DNA of 64,000 nt from CAIVVT01 sp963838205 (GTDB lineage Bacteria; Acidobacteriota; Terriglobia; Bryobacterales; Bryobacteraceae). Shown in pieces: positions 36,305-46,800 of the stretch. The first letter of the stretch is position 1. Each line of letters starts with the position of its first letter. Location of the stretch: assembly GCA_963838205.1 (NCBI GenBank), contig CAWIQF010000017.1:1-64000 (forward strand), given 5' to 3'. Under the pieces are notes generated by a model, which saw only the letters and a program-made list of their open reading frames with translations, was not told the DNA's origin and searched no databases. Both the position numbers and the translations under genes were made by a program.

Positions 36305-36704
36305 AGTGTATGCAGAGATCAGCATCCGTAGTCACCGCAAACGCCAGCGGCTGGGCCCCCAGCAAGTTGTCCTCCCGCATGATTCGCGCCACACGCTTGT
36401 GGTTCACCAGCATGCCACGCCGGCGTAGCTCCGCTGTGATCCTGCGGTATCCATAGCGGCGCCGATGTTCCAACGCGATCGCCTGAATCGCCGACCGCAC
36501 TTCCATCTCTTCCTCCACCGGCATCTGCTCCCGCAGCGACCGATAGAACCCCGCCCGGCTGACCCGGGCCAGGTGACACATGCGCTCGACACTGAGACTG
36601 CCTTGCACGGCCATCAACTTCCGGACTTGGTCGTAAACGCCTGCTTGCCAGAGCCGCTGCCGCTCTGGCGTCGAGCCTCGACTTTTTGCAAGGCACGCGC
36701 ACAC
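36305..36704 (-). pseudogene. IS3-family OrfB transposase remnant
   Basis: About 130 residues of the N-terminal part of an IS3 OrfB: MAVQGSLSVERMCHLARVSR, then the HTH_21 motif RRRYGYRRITAELRRRGMLV and NHKRVARIMREDNLLG, ending in FAVTTDAD where homology stops. The DDE catalytic core is missing, so this is a dead fragment. It lies directly behind the RND gene and next to a GT39 remnant. Confidence 0.8.
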
Positions 36705-36715
36705 CTAACCCCCTC

Positions 36716-37099
36716 CTAGTGAACACAAGAAACTTTCCCCCCGGCGCCTGGCCGCTGCCGGTTCGTGAACAGGTACTTGCCCCCGCTCGCCGCTACTATG
36801 TGCAGCGCCGGCGCGCCTACCAGTTTTTCGAGCCGGGGCCGTGCCGGACCTTCTGCCACCAGGTAGTGCCGCCCTTCCGTGTTCCACCGCCGCGCAAACT
36901 CCGCGTCGTCGATGAACACGTCCTTGGGCGCGTCCGGTGCGTTGGAGCCGTACTCCAAGTTATTTACCAGCCCGTTGAGCAGCAATGCTCGCCGGTTGAA
37001 CGCATGAGTTCCGGGCAGCGCGGGGCGGCTCTGGTCGCGATCAGACCGAGTTCTCCCGACTGGCGCCCCGATCTCAGGCGGCTCAAACTGGGCTCTCAT
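36716..37099 (-). pseudogene. C-terminal remnant of a GT39/ArnT-like glycosyltransferase
   Basis: The frame reads ALLLNGLVNNLEYGSNAPDA, VFIDDAEFARRWNTEGRHYL and ALHIVAASGGKYLFTNR, which matches the soluble C-terminal end of membrane glycosyltransferases of family GT39 (dolichyl-phosphate-mannose or ArnT type). The 10 to 12 membrane helices that should precede it are absent, and the first 30 residues look out of frame. It is a stranded fragment between IS3 and IS66 pieces. Homology is from memory of the family pattern. Confidence 0.55.
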
Positions 37100-37283
37100 C
37101 CGCGCGACGAATGCAATCGCGCCGCCAAAGCGCTGGGAATCGGCTGACGGCGTGCACTCCGGAGGGATATCGCAGGTAAAACCTGCACTTGTTTATGCAA
37201 GTACTGCGTTTGTTGCGTAAGCGTCTGGTCATGGCCCTCTAGCCGCAAGGGGAGGGTGCTGGCATCCTCGAAGGGGACGCGCT

Positions 37284-37657
37284 GTGGCGCGCCCGAGGGC
37301 GAGGATGGACGCGGCGAATCGTACACCAACTACAAAGCAATTGCCTGCGCTGGGAGCTGACGAGAAGCGACGGCGGTGGTCGGTGCAGGAGCGTCGCGAG
37401 ATCGTCGAGGAGACCTTGGCGGCAGGAGTTTCGGTGGCGCGGGTGGCCCGGGCGCATGGGGTGAATGCGAATCAGGTTTTCGCCTGGCGCAGGCTGTACC
37501 GGCGCGGGCGGTTGGGGGGCACGCTGGTTGGGGACCGCACTGGTGCCGGTGGCGGCACCTGCGCGATGTGCTCACGCGCATCGCCGACCACCCCGTCAAC
37601 CGCATCGCCGAACTGCTGCCCTGGAACACGGCGCCCCACTCATCCACCCCTTCGTAA
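37284..37657 (+). pseudogene. Collapsed IS66-family element (start of TnpA joined to end of TnpC)
   Basis: The first part reads RRRWSVQERREIVEETLAAG and VARVARAHGVNANQVFAWRR, the helix-turn-helix of IS66 OrfA/TnpA. About 60 codons later, in the next frame, comes WRHLRDVLTRIADHPVNRIA and ELLPWN, the C-terminal end of the IS66 transposase. Everything between (TnpB and most of TnpC, about 2 kb) is deleted, so the element is dead. It adjoins a truncated TolC gene. Confidence 0.7.
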
Positions 37658-37686
37658 GTGTCCACTTAACCGCCAAGTGGACACTT
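37656..37686. repeat. Perfect 12-bp inverted repeat with 7-bp loop
   Basis: AAGTGTCCACTT at 37656-37667, loop AACCGCC, AAGTGGACACTT at 37675-37686. It lies just behind the IS66 remnant and may be part of the IS end or a terminator-like hairpin; no T-run follows. Confidence 0.6.
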
Positions 37687-37698
37687 GCCGGATCCGCA

Positions 37699-38652
37699 TT
37701 AGGCTCCCTTGACGGCCAAGTCGCCTAATCGACAACTCACGCTCATCCCCGGCCAGATGTCAAAACGGCCATACTCGGACGCTGACTCATTACGGTCGAT
37801 GCGGATGAATCTGGCGTTGGCGCGGGTGCCAAAGCCGCGCAACAAGTGCTGACTTATGCCTACGGTAATGTCCGAGACAAACTCTGGATTGAAAATGCTG
37901 GTCGGGGTGTTGGAGGATAGACGCGAGTTGCTCTCGGAAACGAAAAGGCTTGTACCGCTCAGAAAGCCCTGGCTGTACCCGGTGAAAGCCGACTCCTGGT
38001 GAGTGGTGTCAACCGGCACATGGCTTACCACAGTGTAGTTCAGGGGCGTATTGGCATTACTCCAGCCATAGCCGACACGCAGGGTGGGATCACGACAGGG
38101 CGCCGAACCCACGCGGTCGATGCCGCCTCCGAGGACACCTCCCGCGCCACCCGCGCCAACGCCTCCGGCGCTGCCCACACCTCCGCCCAGACTGCCGGGA
38201 AAAAGGGTAGTGGACTGATAGGAGCCCGCCACGCCACGGGTCGCGCCGCCGCCCTTCGCGCGCAGCAGGTCCGTCTGGGCAATAGGCAGGTCGTAGCGCG
38301 TCACCGCGATCTCCAGATTATTTTCCAGGGCCAGCGCGATGGCGTCATCGAGTGTCAGCGTCAGTTTGCCGTTGACAATGAGGTCTTGAAGCCGTTGCGA
38401 GTTGTCCAGTCGCGCGGCGGGGAGGAAGGGAACGGTGTAGGGATAAAAAATATGGGGGAAGCTGTGGCTGTTCGAATCGTCAAAACGGGTCGATTGATCA
38501 CGGGCCGGCGCGCCGCGCGCGTCCTCGGAAGCGGCAGGTCCGGCGAAAAACAAAACCAGGATAAGAAGTACCGCCGGCATTCCCAAAAATCGCGTTCTTG
38601 TTACCATACTCCCTGCTTCGATCATGTTTTGAGACTTCACACGGATTTCCAT
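37699..38652 (-). pseudogene. TolC-family protein, 3'-truncated at an IS66 junction
   Basis: The start at 38652 follows GGGAG. A signal peptide (LILVLFFAGPAASEDARG) and the first half of a TolC-type protein follow: LTLTLDDAIALALENNLEIA, ITVGISQHLLRGFGTRANAR. A Gly-rich insert sits near residue 165. After about 37805 the translation (SASEYGRFDIWPGMS and on) no longer looks like TolC and runs into the IS66-side sequence. The second TolC repeat is therefore lost and no channel can form. It stands alone without adaptor or pump genes. Confidence 0.65.
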
Positions 38653-38880
38653 CTTGGCTCCCGGTTTACCGGTTAACGTATCGCACGCCGCCACTTTCGA
38701 TCCTCCCGAAGTGCAGGCTTTTTATGGAGCCGTCGTTTGGCTCCGCCAAGCGCCAATTGAGGTCTGCCGGAAAAATCCAAAACCGGGAATCTCCGGCCTT
38801 TCAGTGCATTCCACAAACACCTCCCCGACCATCACCTCATTGGACGCATCATTTCGCGGCTCGCATCGGCATAAGCCCGT

Positions 38881-39525
38881 TCAGCTAATGAGCCCTTTGC
38901 GTACGGCGTACAGAATCACCTCAGCAACACTGTGGAGGTTCAGTTTGTCCATCAAGTGGGCGCGGTGGGTCGCCACCGTTGCCGGACTGAGGTTTAGCAG
39001 GGTAGCAATCTCTTTGCCACTCTTGCCTTCGGCGACGAGCTGAAGCAGCTCTTTTTCGCGCGGCGTCAGCAGATCATAGCTGTCTTCGCAGCCGTGGCTT
39101 GCCAACCGACGGACGTAATCGTCGAGCAACATGTGGGAGATGGTGGGGCTGAAGAAACTCTTTCCGGCGCTGACGTTGCGAACTGCATGGATCAGGTCCT
39201 CCTCTGCGGAATCCTTCAGGATGTAGCCTCGGGCGCCGGCTTTGAGGGCGCGGAGAACGTATCCTTCGTCGGCATGCATGCTGAGAATGACGACCTGAGT
39301 CACAGCAGCAGAAGAGGCGATTGCGCGTGTCGCTTCTATCCCGTTCATGAACGGCATCGCGATGTCGAGAATGGCCACGCTGGGGCGCTGCGCAGCAGCC
39401 AAGTCGACAGCTTGGCGTCCGTTGCCGGCTTCCGCAATGACCTCGAAATCGGCCTCCCGCTCCAGTAAAAGGCGCAGTCCGCGGCGCATGAGCGTGTGGT
39501 CGTCGGCGAGCAGGATTGTAATCAT
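38881..39525 (-). CDS. NarL/FixJ-family response regulator (set A)
   Basis: 214 residues. Receiver domain with the acidic pair in LLADDHTL, phospho-acceptor in VAILDIAMPF and Lys in GYILKDSAEEDL. A LuxR-type helix-turn-helix follows (LTPREKELLQLVAEGKSGKE, then LNLSPATVATHRAHLMDKL). The stop context and the kinase upstream show a 4-bp overlap (39522-39525), so it is co-translated with its kinase. It is closely similar to the regulator at 48473-49123, sharing the C-terminal end HS-x-x-E-V/L-ILYAVR-x-GLIS. Confidence 0.93.
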   Translation of the reverse strand: MITILLADDHTLMRRGLRLLLEREADFEVIAEAGNGRQAVDLAAAQRPSVAILDIAMPFMNGIEATRAIASSAAVTQVVILSMHADEGYVLRALKAGARGYILKDSAEEDLIHAVRNVSAGKSFFSPTISHMLLDDYVRRLASHGCEDSYDLLTPREKELLQLVAEGKSGKEIATLLNLSPATVATHRAHLMDKLNLHSVAEVILYAVRKGLIS

Positions 39526-40907
39526 GTTTCAGCGTCCTCCGGCACTGCGCGTGCCGACTCAACTGGCACTGTAGCCTGGACGATGCACCCGCGTCCGGGG
39601 CTTGACTCAATGCGGAGAGTGCCACCTAGGGCGCGAACGCGTTCATCCATACCGATCAGTCCGGCGCCCCGATGACTTTCAATACTGAATCCTCGTCCGT
39701 CATCCCGCACCAGAGCCAGCAGCCGCCCCTGGTCGTAGTCCAGAACGACTTCGACGCGCTGCGCGGACGAATGCCGCTGACAGTTGTTGAGTGCCTCCTG
39801 GACGATTCGATAGACGCACGTACGGACGGCCTCGTCGAGGTCATCAGGCACTCCGGAGGCCTCCACCCGGGTATCTAGTCCTGTGCGACGGGACATTTCA
39901 CGCGCCTGCCATTCGATCGCCGGAACTAACCCGAGGTCATCCAGCATTGACGGGCGCAACAGCAAAGCCATGTTGCGGATCACCCGCAGGCTCTGTTCGG
40001 CCAGGTGCCGCGCCCCGTCGAGGCGCGCACGAAGATCAGTCTTGCCAGGCGGCGCCACGGCCGTTGCATTACTCACTTCGAGGAGCAGGGCCGAGAGACT
40101 CTGCCCGACCTCGTCGTGCAGTTCTCTCGCAAGGGCTCGCCGTTCCTGCTCCTGCGCCGCGACCAACCGCTGCGAAAGCCGCTCGAGCTCCTCGTGTGTG
40201 CGACAGATCTCCTCGAAGCTCATCTGTACGCGACGTTCGAGGCGGACCAGGTAGAGGAACGAGAGTGAGGCGATCGCGCCGCCGAGCGCCAGAGAGAAAG
40301 CGAACACCAGAGCCAGGCGTAAGCGCGCCTGAACGTACAGCTCATCCAGGCGGCTCTGGCGCCGGTGCAATTCCTGTTCGTTAATTCTTCCGATGGCGTC
40401 GGTAAGAGCGAGCAGGCGTGCGCGCTGTGGCAGAATTCGCGAGGCCAGGAAGCGGAAGCCGTCGCGGATTCTCCGTTCCAGCGGCCAATCCAGCAGAGGA
40501 TCCATTTCCTTCCAATAGTCGAGCAACTCTGCCCTTAATGCATCGAATGTCGGCTTCTCATTACTTTCTACGAGCGGGGTGTAGTCCGATATCGCCGCTT
40601 CCAGTTCGCCGCGGAATCGATGCAGATCGTCCAGGTGAGTTTGCACATGCGAGGGGTCTGGGTCAAGAACAAAATCGCGCAAGAGCGTTGTGCTGAGATA
40701 GGCGTTCGTGCGCACGCGTTCGAGGATCTTGTCACGTCGCATATAGTCGTTGAGAACGCTCGCACTACGCGCATGAATCTGCCTAAGAGTAAGCCACATA
40801 TCGGCTGCGCCAGCGATCGTGACCGCCACCAAGGCTCCGAATCCTACGATCAGCGCCAAGCGCCACCGGGACTTGGGCTGGAAGCCGCTCCTGCTAATCG
40901 TTGACAT
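39522..40907 (-). CDS. HisKA_3 sensor histidine kinase (set A)
   Basis: 461 residues from the ATG at 40907; an ATG at 40925 is also possible. TM1 (LALIVGFGALVAVTIAGAAD), a 150-residue periplasmic helical CHASE3-like region, TM2 (LALVFAFSLALGGAIASLSF), a coiled linker, HisKA_3 with the phospho-His in ALARELHDEVGQSLSALL, and a NarX-type HATPase (LVRDDGRGFSIESHRGAGLI). The family phosphorylates NarL-type regulators, and its partner follows with a 4-bp overlap. It is a paralogue of the kinase at 49093-50487, sharing the LLLRPSMLDDLGL stretch and the domain order. Confidence 0.92.
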   Translation of the reverse strand: MSTISRSGFQPKSRWRLALIVGFGALVAVTIAGAADMWLTLRQIHARSASVLNDYMRRDKILERVRTNAYLSTTLLRDFVLDPDPSHVQTHLDDLHRFRGELEAAISDYTPLVESNEKPTFDALRAELLDYWKEMDPLLDWPLERRIRDGFRFLASRILPQRARLLALTDAIGRINEQELHRRQSRLDELYVQARLRLALVFAFSLALGGAIASLSFLYLVRLERRVQMSFEEICRTHEELERLSQRLVAAQEQERRALARELHDEVGQSLSALLLEVSNATAVAPPGKTDLRARLDGARHLAEQSLRVIRNMALLLRPSMLDDLGLVPAIEWQAREMSRRTGLDTRVEASGVPDDLDEAVRTCVYRIVQEALNNCQRHSSAQRVEVVLDYDQGRLLALVRDDGRGFSIESHRGAGLIGMDERVRALGGTLRIESSPGRGCIVQATVPVESARAVPEDAET

Positions 40908-41018
40908 CGCGCCCGCCTCTTCCATAATGCCGATCTTAGGCTGTGGGGGCTCAGTTTGTCACTCGATGGCAGGGCCAGGCGGCGGCCATGCAAGTGGCAG
41001 ATGCGTCTATGATTGGCG

Positions 41019-41447
41019 CTAGCCAGACGCGGCCACTTTGGGCCACTCTCTCTTTATGTGCTCCGCCGCCTGTGCCAGCGCGCGCTGCAGAGTGACGGGG
41101 CTTAACGGACGGATAAGCACTTCGTAGGCGCGGGCGCGAATGATATCGACCCAAGCTGAACCGTCGAACGCGTCGAGGATGACCATCACAAGAAGTTCCG
41201 GCCGCCCGGTCTGGCAGGCCGCCAACACATCGTGCCACGACTCCTGATGCAGTTGCGCGTCGGTCAGGAGCAGGCGTGCGCCCGCTTTGGCCGCCAACTC
41301 AAGACCGGTCTTGACCGTTGGCGCCGCGCCGGCGAGCTCGAAACTGCTGCCCGCCAGCTTCTGCACTTCGCTCGCATGCGCAGATGACTCGGTCAAATAC
41401 ACGAACCGGACTGGTTCGGAGTGGGTTCTGCGCCAGAATGCCCGCAT
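41019..41447 (-). CDS. Receiver-like protein (set A), partly degenerate
   Basis: 142 residues with a REC-like alpha/beta pattern: FVYLTESSAHASEVQKL, an Asp in ARLLLTDAQLHQESW where the phospho-acceptor would lie, and a final EVLIRPLSPVTLQRAL in which the usual Lys-Pro is Arg-Pro. The N-terminal acidic pair is missing. It may bind or titrate phosphoryl groups poorly, or work as a phosphorylation-independent adaptor. It lies directly upstream of the set A kinase on the same strand, and an equivalent gene lies upstream of the set B kinase. Confidence 0.6.
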   Translation of the reverse strand: MRAFWRRTHSEPVRFVYLTESSAHASEVQKLAGSSFELAGAAPTVKTGLELAAKAGARLLLTDAQLHQESWHDVLAACQTGRPELLVMVILDAFDGSAWVDIIRARAYEVLIRPLSPVTLQRALAQAAEHIKREWPKVAASG

Positions 41448-41832
41448 AATCCTTCACCGGCACGCTCCGCCTCATCCTGGAAGCGATCGCGTTCCGCTAA
41501 CTGAGCGCAAGTGTATCCGCGAAGCCGCAAACTTACCATCATCTGGAAATAGGATGGTGTTCTCATACATCGTGGGCGGACAAAATACTCTCTCCGGAGG
41601 ATGGGAATCGTGCCGAAGTGCGTTTACGATCAGCGTTGGGGAGTAATACACGAAGCAGTATGGCGTCCTCCCAAGAGAAACAAACGCTGGTTGGCCTCGA
41701 CCCAGACGGAAGTCTCATGGTGGGAATCTCGCTGTCGAACCCAGCGACGCGACCCGCAGGAATCGCCGCGTTCCTTCGACGCCACTTGCATGCTCAGGAA
41801 AGAGTCTGTTGCCAGTTGGCTGGACCCAACCC
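41448..41832. other. Intergenic region with a doubtful short ORF
   Basis: A frame from 41660 to 41857 (TLVGLDPDGSLMVGISLSNP and on) has plausible composition but overlaps the start of the RraA-like gene and has no recognised family. It could be a short leader or a gene fragment. The region must also hold the promoter of the rraA/RND operon. Confidence 0.3.
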
Positions 41833-42573
41833 ATGCCCAATCAGTTTGAGCCGTTAGCGCGTCCCGACTTCGAGGCTCTGCGGGCGTTGGATACGTGCAG
41901 TGTCTCCAATGCGATGGAGAAATTTGAAGTGAGATTGCGGAATGAGGGCTTTGTGCACGGGACAGCGCATTGCCATTTCCCATTGCTCGGCCCGATGCTC
42001 GGCTATGCCGTACCGACCGTGATCCGATCGTCCATGCCGCCGATGGCAGGCCGCTGTTACTACAACCGCATCGACTGGTGGCGGTACGTCCTGACAATTC
42101 CCGAACCGCGCGTGCTCGTGCTGCAAGACATCGACCACGAACCGGGACTCGGGGCCTTCGTTGGAGCGGTTCATGTGCACATTGCGCGGGCGCTCGGCTG
42201 CGTCGGGTGTATCACCAACGGCGCAGTACGCGATCTACCGGCGGTGGAGGCCACGGGCTTCCATCTGTTTGCCCGACAGACCTCGGTCTCGCACGCTTAC
42301 GCGCACATTGTCAAATTCGGTGAACCCGTCGAGATCGGCGGACTGGCCATCAAGCCGGGCGATCTGTTGCACGGCGACCGTCACGGCGTGCAGAACGTCC
42401 CTCTCCACATCGCCGCGGCGATTCCCAAAACCGTCGAGAGCATGATCGCGGCGGAGAAAAGTCTCATCGATTTTTGCGCCTCACCCGAATTCACAATCGA
42501 GACTCTCGCGGCACGGTTGAAGAGAGAGCCATTGTTGCCACGCGCGATCGCGAGAACGACGGGACTCGAATGA
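41833..42573 (+). CDS. RraA-family protein (HMG/CHA aldolase-like)
   Basis: 246 residues. The core motif of the family is present: GCVGCITNGAVRDLPAVEAT followed by GFHLFARQTSVSHAYAH, with the Arg-Asp pair used for metal and substrate binding in the 4-hydroxy-4-methyl-2-oxoglutarate aldolases. The name refers to RraA, the RNase E inhibitor of enteric bacteria, but most family members are aldolases or have unknown roles. The start is taken at 41833; 41809 is also possible. It overlaps the start of the adaptor leader ORF at 42570 (ATGA) and is first in an operon with an RND pump, an unusual partnership. Confidence 0.75.
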   Translation: MPNQFEPLARPDFEALRALDTCSVSNAMEKFEVRLRNEGFVHGTAHCHFPLLGPMLGYAVPTVIRSSMPPMAGRCYYNRIDWWRYVLTIPEPRVLVLQDIDHEPGLGAFVGAVHVHIARALGCVGCITNGAVRDLPAVEATGFHLFARQTSVSHAYAHIVKFGEPVEIGGLAIKPGDLLHGDRHGVQNVPLHIAAAIPKTVESMIAAEKSLIDFCASPEFTIETLAARLKREPLLPRAIARTTGLE

Positions 42574-42681
42574 GCGGTGATGCCCGCGTATTTTCGCGAC
42601 GCCGGGCGTGGTGGATCGGCGCCGGGGCGCCCGTCGCTTGTTTTATTCTGAGCAGTCTGCGGGCATACGCCCGGAACGTCC

Positions 42682-43845
42682 GTGGGTGAGGCGAACGCCG
42701 CGGCCGCGCCCGTCCGTGTCGGCGTCGTGCAGGTTGGCCGCAAGAGCCTCGGGCGCAGTCTGACGGTCTCCGCCGAACTCGTGCCGTTCCAGGAAACCGA
42801 CGTCTATGCCAAAGAGTCGGGTTACGTTCACACGCTGCTGGTCGATTACGGTTCGCGAGTGCACGCCGGCCAGTTGATGGCCGTCCTCGAAATCCCGGAA
42901 CTCGAGGCGCAGTTGCGACAGGACGATGCCATGATCCGCAACGCCAGTGATCGCATCGCGCGTGCCGAGAATGAGCGCAACCGCGTCGAGGCGCAGCATC
43001 ATGCGCTCCATCTTCAGGCCGACCGCCTCTCCACCGTTGCGCTAAAGCAACCCGGACTGGTCGCGCAGCAGGAAGTGGACGACGCACAGGGCCGCGACCT
43101 CGCCGCGGAATCGGCGGTCGACTCGGCGAAATCCAACCTGGAGGCGGTACGCAGCGACCTGTTGGCCACGCAGGCGAAGCGAGAACATGACAGCGTCCTG
43201 CTCGATTACTCGCGCATCACCGCTCCGTTTTCGGGCGTCGTGAGTCAGCGCTACGCCAACCTCGGCATGTTGATGCAGGCGGGCACATCGTCGAGCACGC
43301 AAGCCATGCCGCTCGTGCGCCTGTCGCAGGACGACCTGTTCCGACTCGTGATTCCGGTGCCCGAAGGCTACGTCCGATTCGTCAAAGTGGGCGATTCGGT
43401 GGAGGTCCGAGTGCCCGCGCTCAACCGCACGCTGACGGGGAAGGTCGCCCGTTTTTCGGTGGACGTGAAGGCCGACACGCGCACCATGCACACCGAGGTG
43501 GATGTCGCCAACTCCGACGGCAAACTCGTCTCCGGCATGTATGCCGAGGCGGTGCTGCGGCTGGAACATAAAGACGGCGCGCTGGCCGTGCCGCTGCTCG
43601 CGCTCAATCACCAAGGCGGCCAAGTGACGGTGTATGCCGTTGACGCTCAATCGAAAATCGAGTCGCGCACAGTCACTCTTGGCATTCAAACCGACACCGA
43701 CGCCGAGATTATTTCGGGTTTGAGCGAAGGCGACACGATTGTGGCCAGCGATCGAGGCGGATTGCGGGTCGGGCAAAAGGTGCGTCCGCAGCCGATGAAC
43801 CTCGATCAGGGCAACGGCAAAGAGAATGCGCCGAAGGACAACTGA
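42682..43845 (+). CDS. RND-pump periplasmic adaptor (MFP/HlyD family), N-terminal signal out of frame
   Basis: 387 residues from a GTG. Lipoyl and hairpin halves (TDVYAKESGYVHTLLVDYGS, SRITAPFSGVVSQRYANLG), a beta-barrel (RLVIPVPEGYVRFVKVGDSV) and a membrane-proximal domain are all intact. A leader with a positively charged start and hydrophobic stretch (SRRRAWWIGAGAPVACFILS) is encoded at 42570-42689 in another frame. Removing one base near 42654 would fuse it as a lipoprotein with lipobox LSSC. So either the true start is 42570 with a frameshift, or the protein starts at 42682 without an export signal, which would not make sense for an adaptor. The RND gene follows after 9 bp. Confidence 0.8.
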   Translation: MGEANAAAAPVRVGVVQVGRKSLGRSLTVSAELVPFQETDVYAKESGYVHTLLVDYGSRVHAGQLMAVLEIPELEAQLRQDDAMIRNASDRIARAENERNRVEAQHHALHLQADRLSTVALKQPGLVAQQEVDDAQGRDLAAESAVDSAKSNLEAVRSDLLATQAKREHDSVLLDYSRITAPFSGVVSQRYANLGMLMQAGTSSSTQAMPLVRLSQDDLFRLVIPVPEGYVRFVKVGDSVEVRVPALNRTLTGKVARFSVDVKADTRTMHTEVDVANSDGKLVSGMYAEAVLRLEHKDGALAVPLLALNHQGGQVTVYAVDAQSKIESRTVTLGIQTDTDAEIISGLSEGDTIVASDRGGLRVGQKVRPQPMNLDQGNGKENAPKDN

Positions 43846-43854
43846 AGCCTAGCC

Positions 43855-46800
43855 ATGCCTGGATTCTCGATCCGCAACCCCTATTTCATCATCGTCGTCT
43901 GCCTCGTTCTTGTGGTTGTGGGCGTGGTCAGTCTGGTGCGAATGCCGGTCGATCTGTTCCCCACCATCAACTTGCCCGAAGTGGTTGTCGCCACGTTCTA
44001 TTCCGGCATGCCGCCACAGGACATCGAGGTGGACATCACCAACCCACTCGAGCGCTTCTTTACGCTTGCGAGCGGCATCGATCACATGGAGTCCCGATCG
44101 ATGCTCGGCGTCAGCATCATCAAGGTCTACTTCCAACCCGGCACCAACGCCGATGCCGATGTGACGGAGTTGTCGAACCTCGCGCTGGCCGACCTGAAGC
44201 GCCTGCCGCCAGGTACGCTGCCTCCGGTCGTATTGAAGTTCGACGCATCGAGCCTGCCGGTGTGTCTGGTGACGCTCAAGGGCGAAGGTTTGACGCAGAC
44301 CGAGCTGCACGACATCGGCCAGTTCACTATCCGCAACCAGATCGCCGTGGTGAAAGGCGCAGAAATCCCTCCGCCGTTCGGCGGCAAATACCGCCAGGCG
44401 ATGGTGTACGTCGATCCGTACAAGCTGCTCTCGCGGCAGTTGAGCCTGATGGACGTCGTTGAAGCGGTGAACAAGAACAACCTGATTCTGCCGGCAGGTG
44501 ACGTGAAGATCGGGCCATACGACTATTACGTCTACTCGAACAGCCTCGTGGAAAAAGTGGACGACATCAATAACATCCCCATCAAGACCTCGGGTGCGAG
44601 TTGGGTCACGGTGGGGGATGTGGGAGAGGCGAAGGACGCCAACCAGATCCAATACAACGTCGTTCGCGTGGACGGCCAGCGCTCGGCCTACCTGCCCATC
44701 ATGAAGCAGGGCGGCGACACCAACACCATTGAAGTAGTCAATGGCATTCGCGAAATGCTCCCGAAATTGATCGATATACCAAAACAACTTGTGAGGAGCG
44801 TCGTCTTCGATCAATCGGCCTTCGTCAAAGAAGCCATCCGGACGGTGCTCCACGAAGGGCTGCTCGGCCTGGCGCTGACCTCCCTGATGATCCTGATCTT
44901 CCTGGGCAGCATGCGGGCAACCTTCGCGGTGTTTTTGTCGATCCCGCTTTCGGCGCTCGCCACGTTTGTCGTCCTCTCTTTGATGGGCAGCACTGTGAAT
45001 ACGATGATCCTCGGTGGCATTGCGCTGGCGTTTTCGCGCGTCATCGATAACTCTGTCATCTCGCTCGAAAACATTTTTCGCCACCTCGAAATGGGTTCGT
45101 CGCCGGCGGTTGCAGCGGAACAGGGCGGCGCCGAGGTCAACCTCGCAGTGCTCGCGGCGACGCTCGTGGATGTCGTTGACTTCCTCCCGGTCGTATTTCT
45201 CTTTGGTGTGAGCAAGTTCCTCTTTTCGGCACTGGCGCTATCGTTCGGACTCTCGATGATCGCCTCGTTCGTCGTGGCCATGACGGTCATCCCGCTGTTC
45301 TGCTCGAAATACATGAAAAGTGTGCCGGGCGCGGGACACCACACCCCCCTGGAAGCGGAAGAAAAACTGCCGGAGGACACGGGGCGTTCCTGGGGCGGGC
45401 GCTTCAATGCGGCGTTCAACCGCGCGTTCAACCGGTTCCTCGACTTGTATGAGCGGAGGGTGCGCTGGGCGCTGGAGCGCCCCGGCCTGACGGTTGCGGC
45501 ACTGGGAGGATTGTTCGTCGCCAGTTTTGCTATCTACCCGCTGCTTGGCGTGTCATTTTTTCCGCGCACCGACGCCGGCCAATTCACGATCAATTTGAAG
45601 GCGCCGACGGGCAGCCGCATAGAACGCACTGAAGGCTGCGCCGCACAGGTCGAGGACCTGATTCGCAAGATTGTTCCCCCGCACGACTTCAAGATGGTGG
45701 TCTCCAATATCGGCGTCGTGCCGGACTTCTCCGCTTTGTACACGTCCAATGCGGGTTCCTACACGGCAACCATCCAGGTCGCGCTCCAGGACGACCACAA
45801 GACGAGCAGCTTCGAATACATGGACCGCGTCCGCGACGCCATCCACAAGAGCTACCCCGAACTGCGCACGTTTTTCAGCAGCGGCTCCATGCAGGACGCG
45901 ATTCTCAACTCCGGCATGCCGGCGCCGATTGACGTCCAAGTCAGCGGCCGCAATTTGACGGCGGACTTCGGCGTCGCGCGGGACCTCGCGACGAAGTTTC
46001 GCGGACTGCGCGGCGTGGGCGAGGTTTACGTCCCGCAAGACATGAACTACCCCGCGCTGCGGTTGAACGTCGATCGCGTGCACGCGGCCGAGTTGGGGCT
46101 GAGTCCCCAGGAGGTTATGTACAACGTAATCACGGCGTTGAATTCGAACGTGATGATCGCGCCAAGTTTCTGGGTCGATCACGTCACCGGCAATGACTAT
46201 TTCCTGACCGTGCAGTACAAAGAAAACGGTAGCGGCTCCATACGCAACACGCTGGACCTGACGAATATCCCGCTGCGCGCGGCAGGCCTGAAGCAGCCGA
46301 CCACGCTGGACAGCGTGGTCAAACTCGAGACGCTGGAAACGCCCACCGAAGCCGACCACTACCAGATTCAGCGCGTCACCGACGTGTTCGTCACGCCGCT
46401 CGGCGAAGACCTCGGCGGCCCGGCCAGGCAGATCCAGGTAATCATCGCCAAGACAAACTTGCCGCCGGGGGTTCGCATCGATTTGCGCGGCATGGTGCAG
46501 GGTATGAACCAGTCCTTCAAAAGCTTCGGCTTCGGGATGACGCTATCGGTCGTGTTGCTGTTCTTGATCCTGGTCGCACAATTCCGCTCGTTCATCGATC
46601 CGTTGCTGATCATGCTGGCAATTCCAATGGGCTTCATCGGAGTGCTGATCATTCTGCCGCTGACTGGCACGACCCTGAACGTCATGTCGCTGATGGGCGT
46701 GCTGATGCTGATCGGCATCGCGGACTCGAACAGCATCCTCATCGTGGACTTCGCGCACAAGCTCGAGGGGCAGGGTCTCTCCGTGCAGGATGCCGCCATC

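Noticed and set aside
43849..45084. 411-codon antisense ORF opposite the second RND permease
   Set aside because: Shadow of the plus-strand gene in high-GC DNA; no family resemblance or ribosome binding site.
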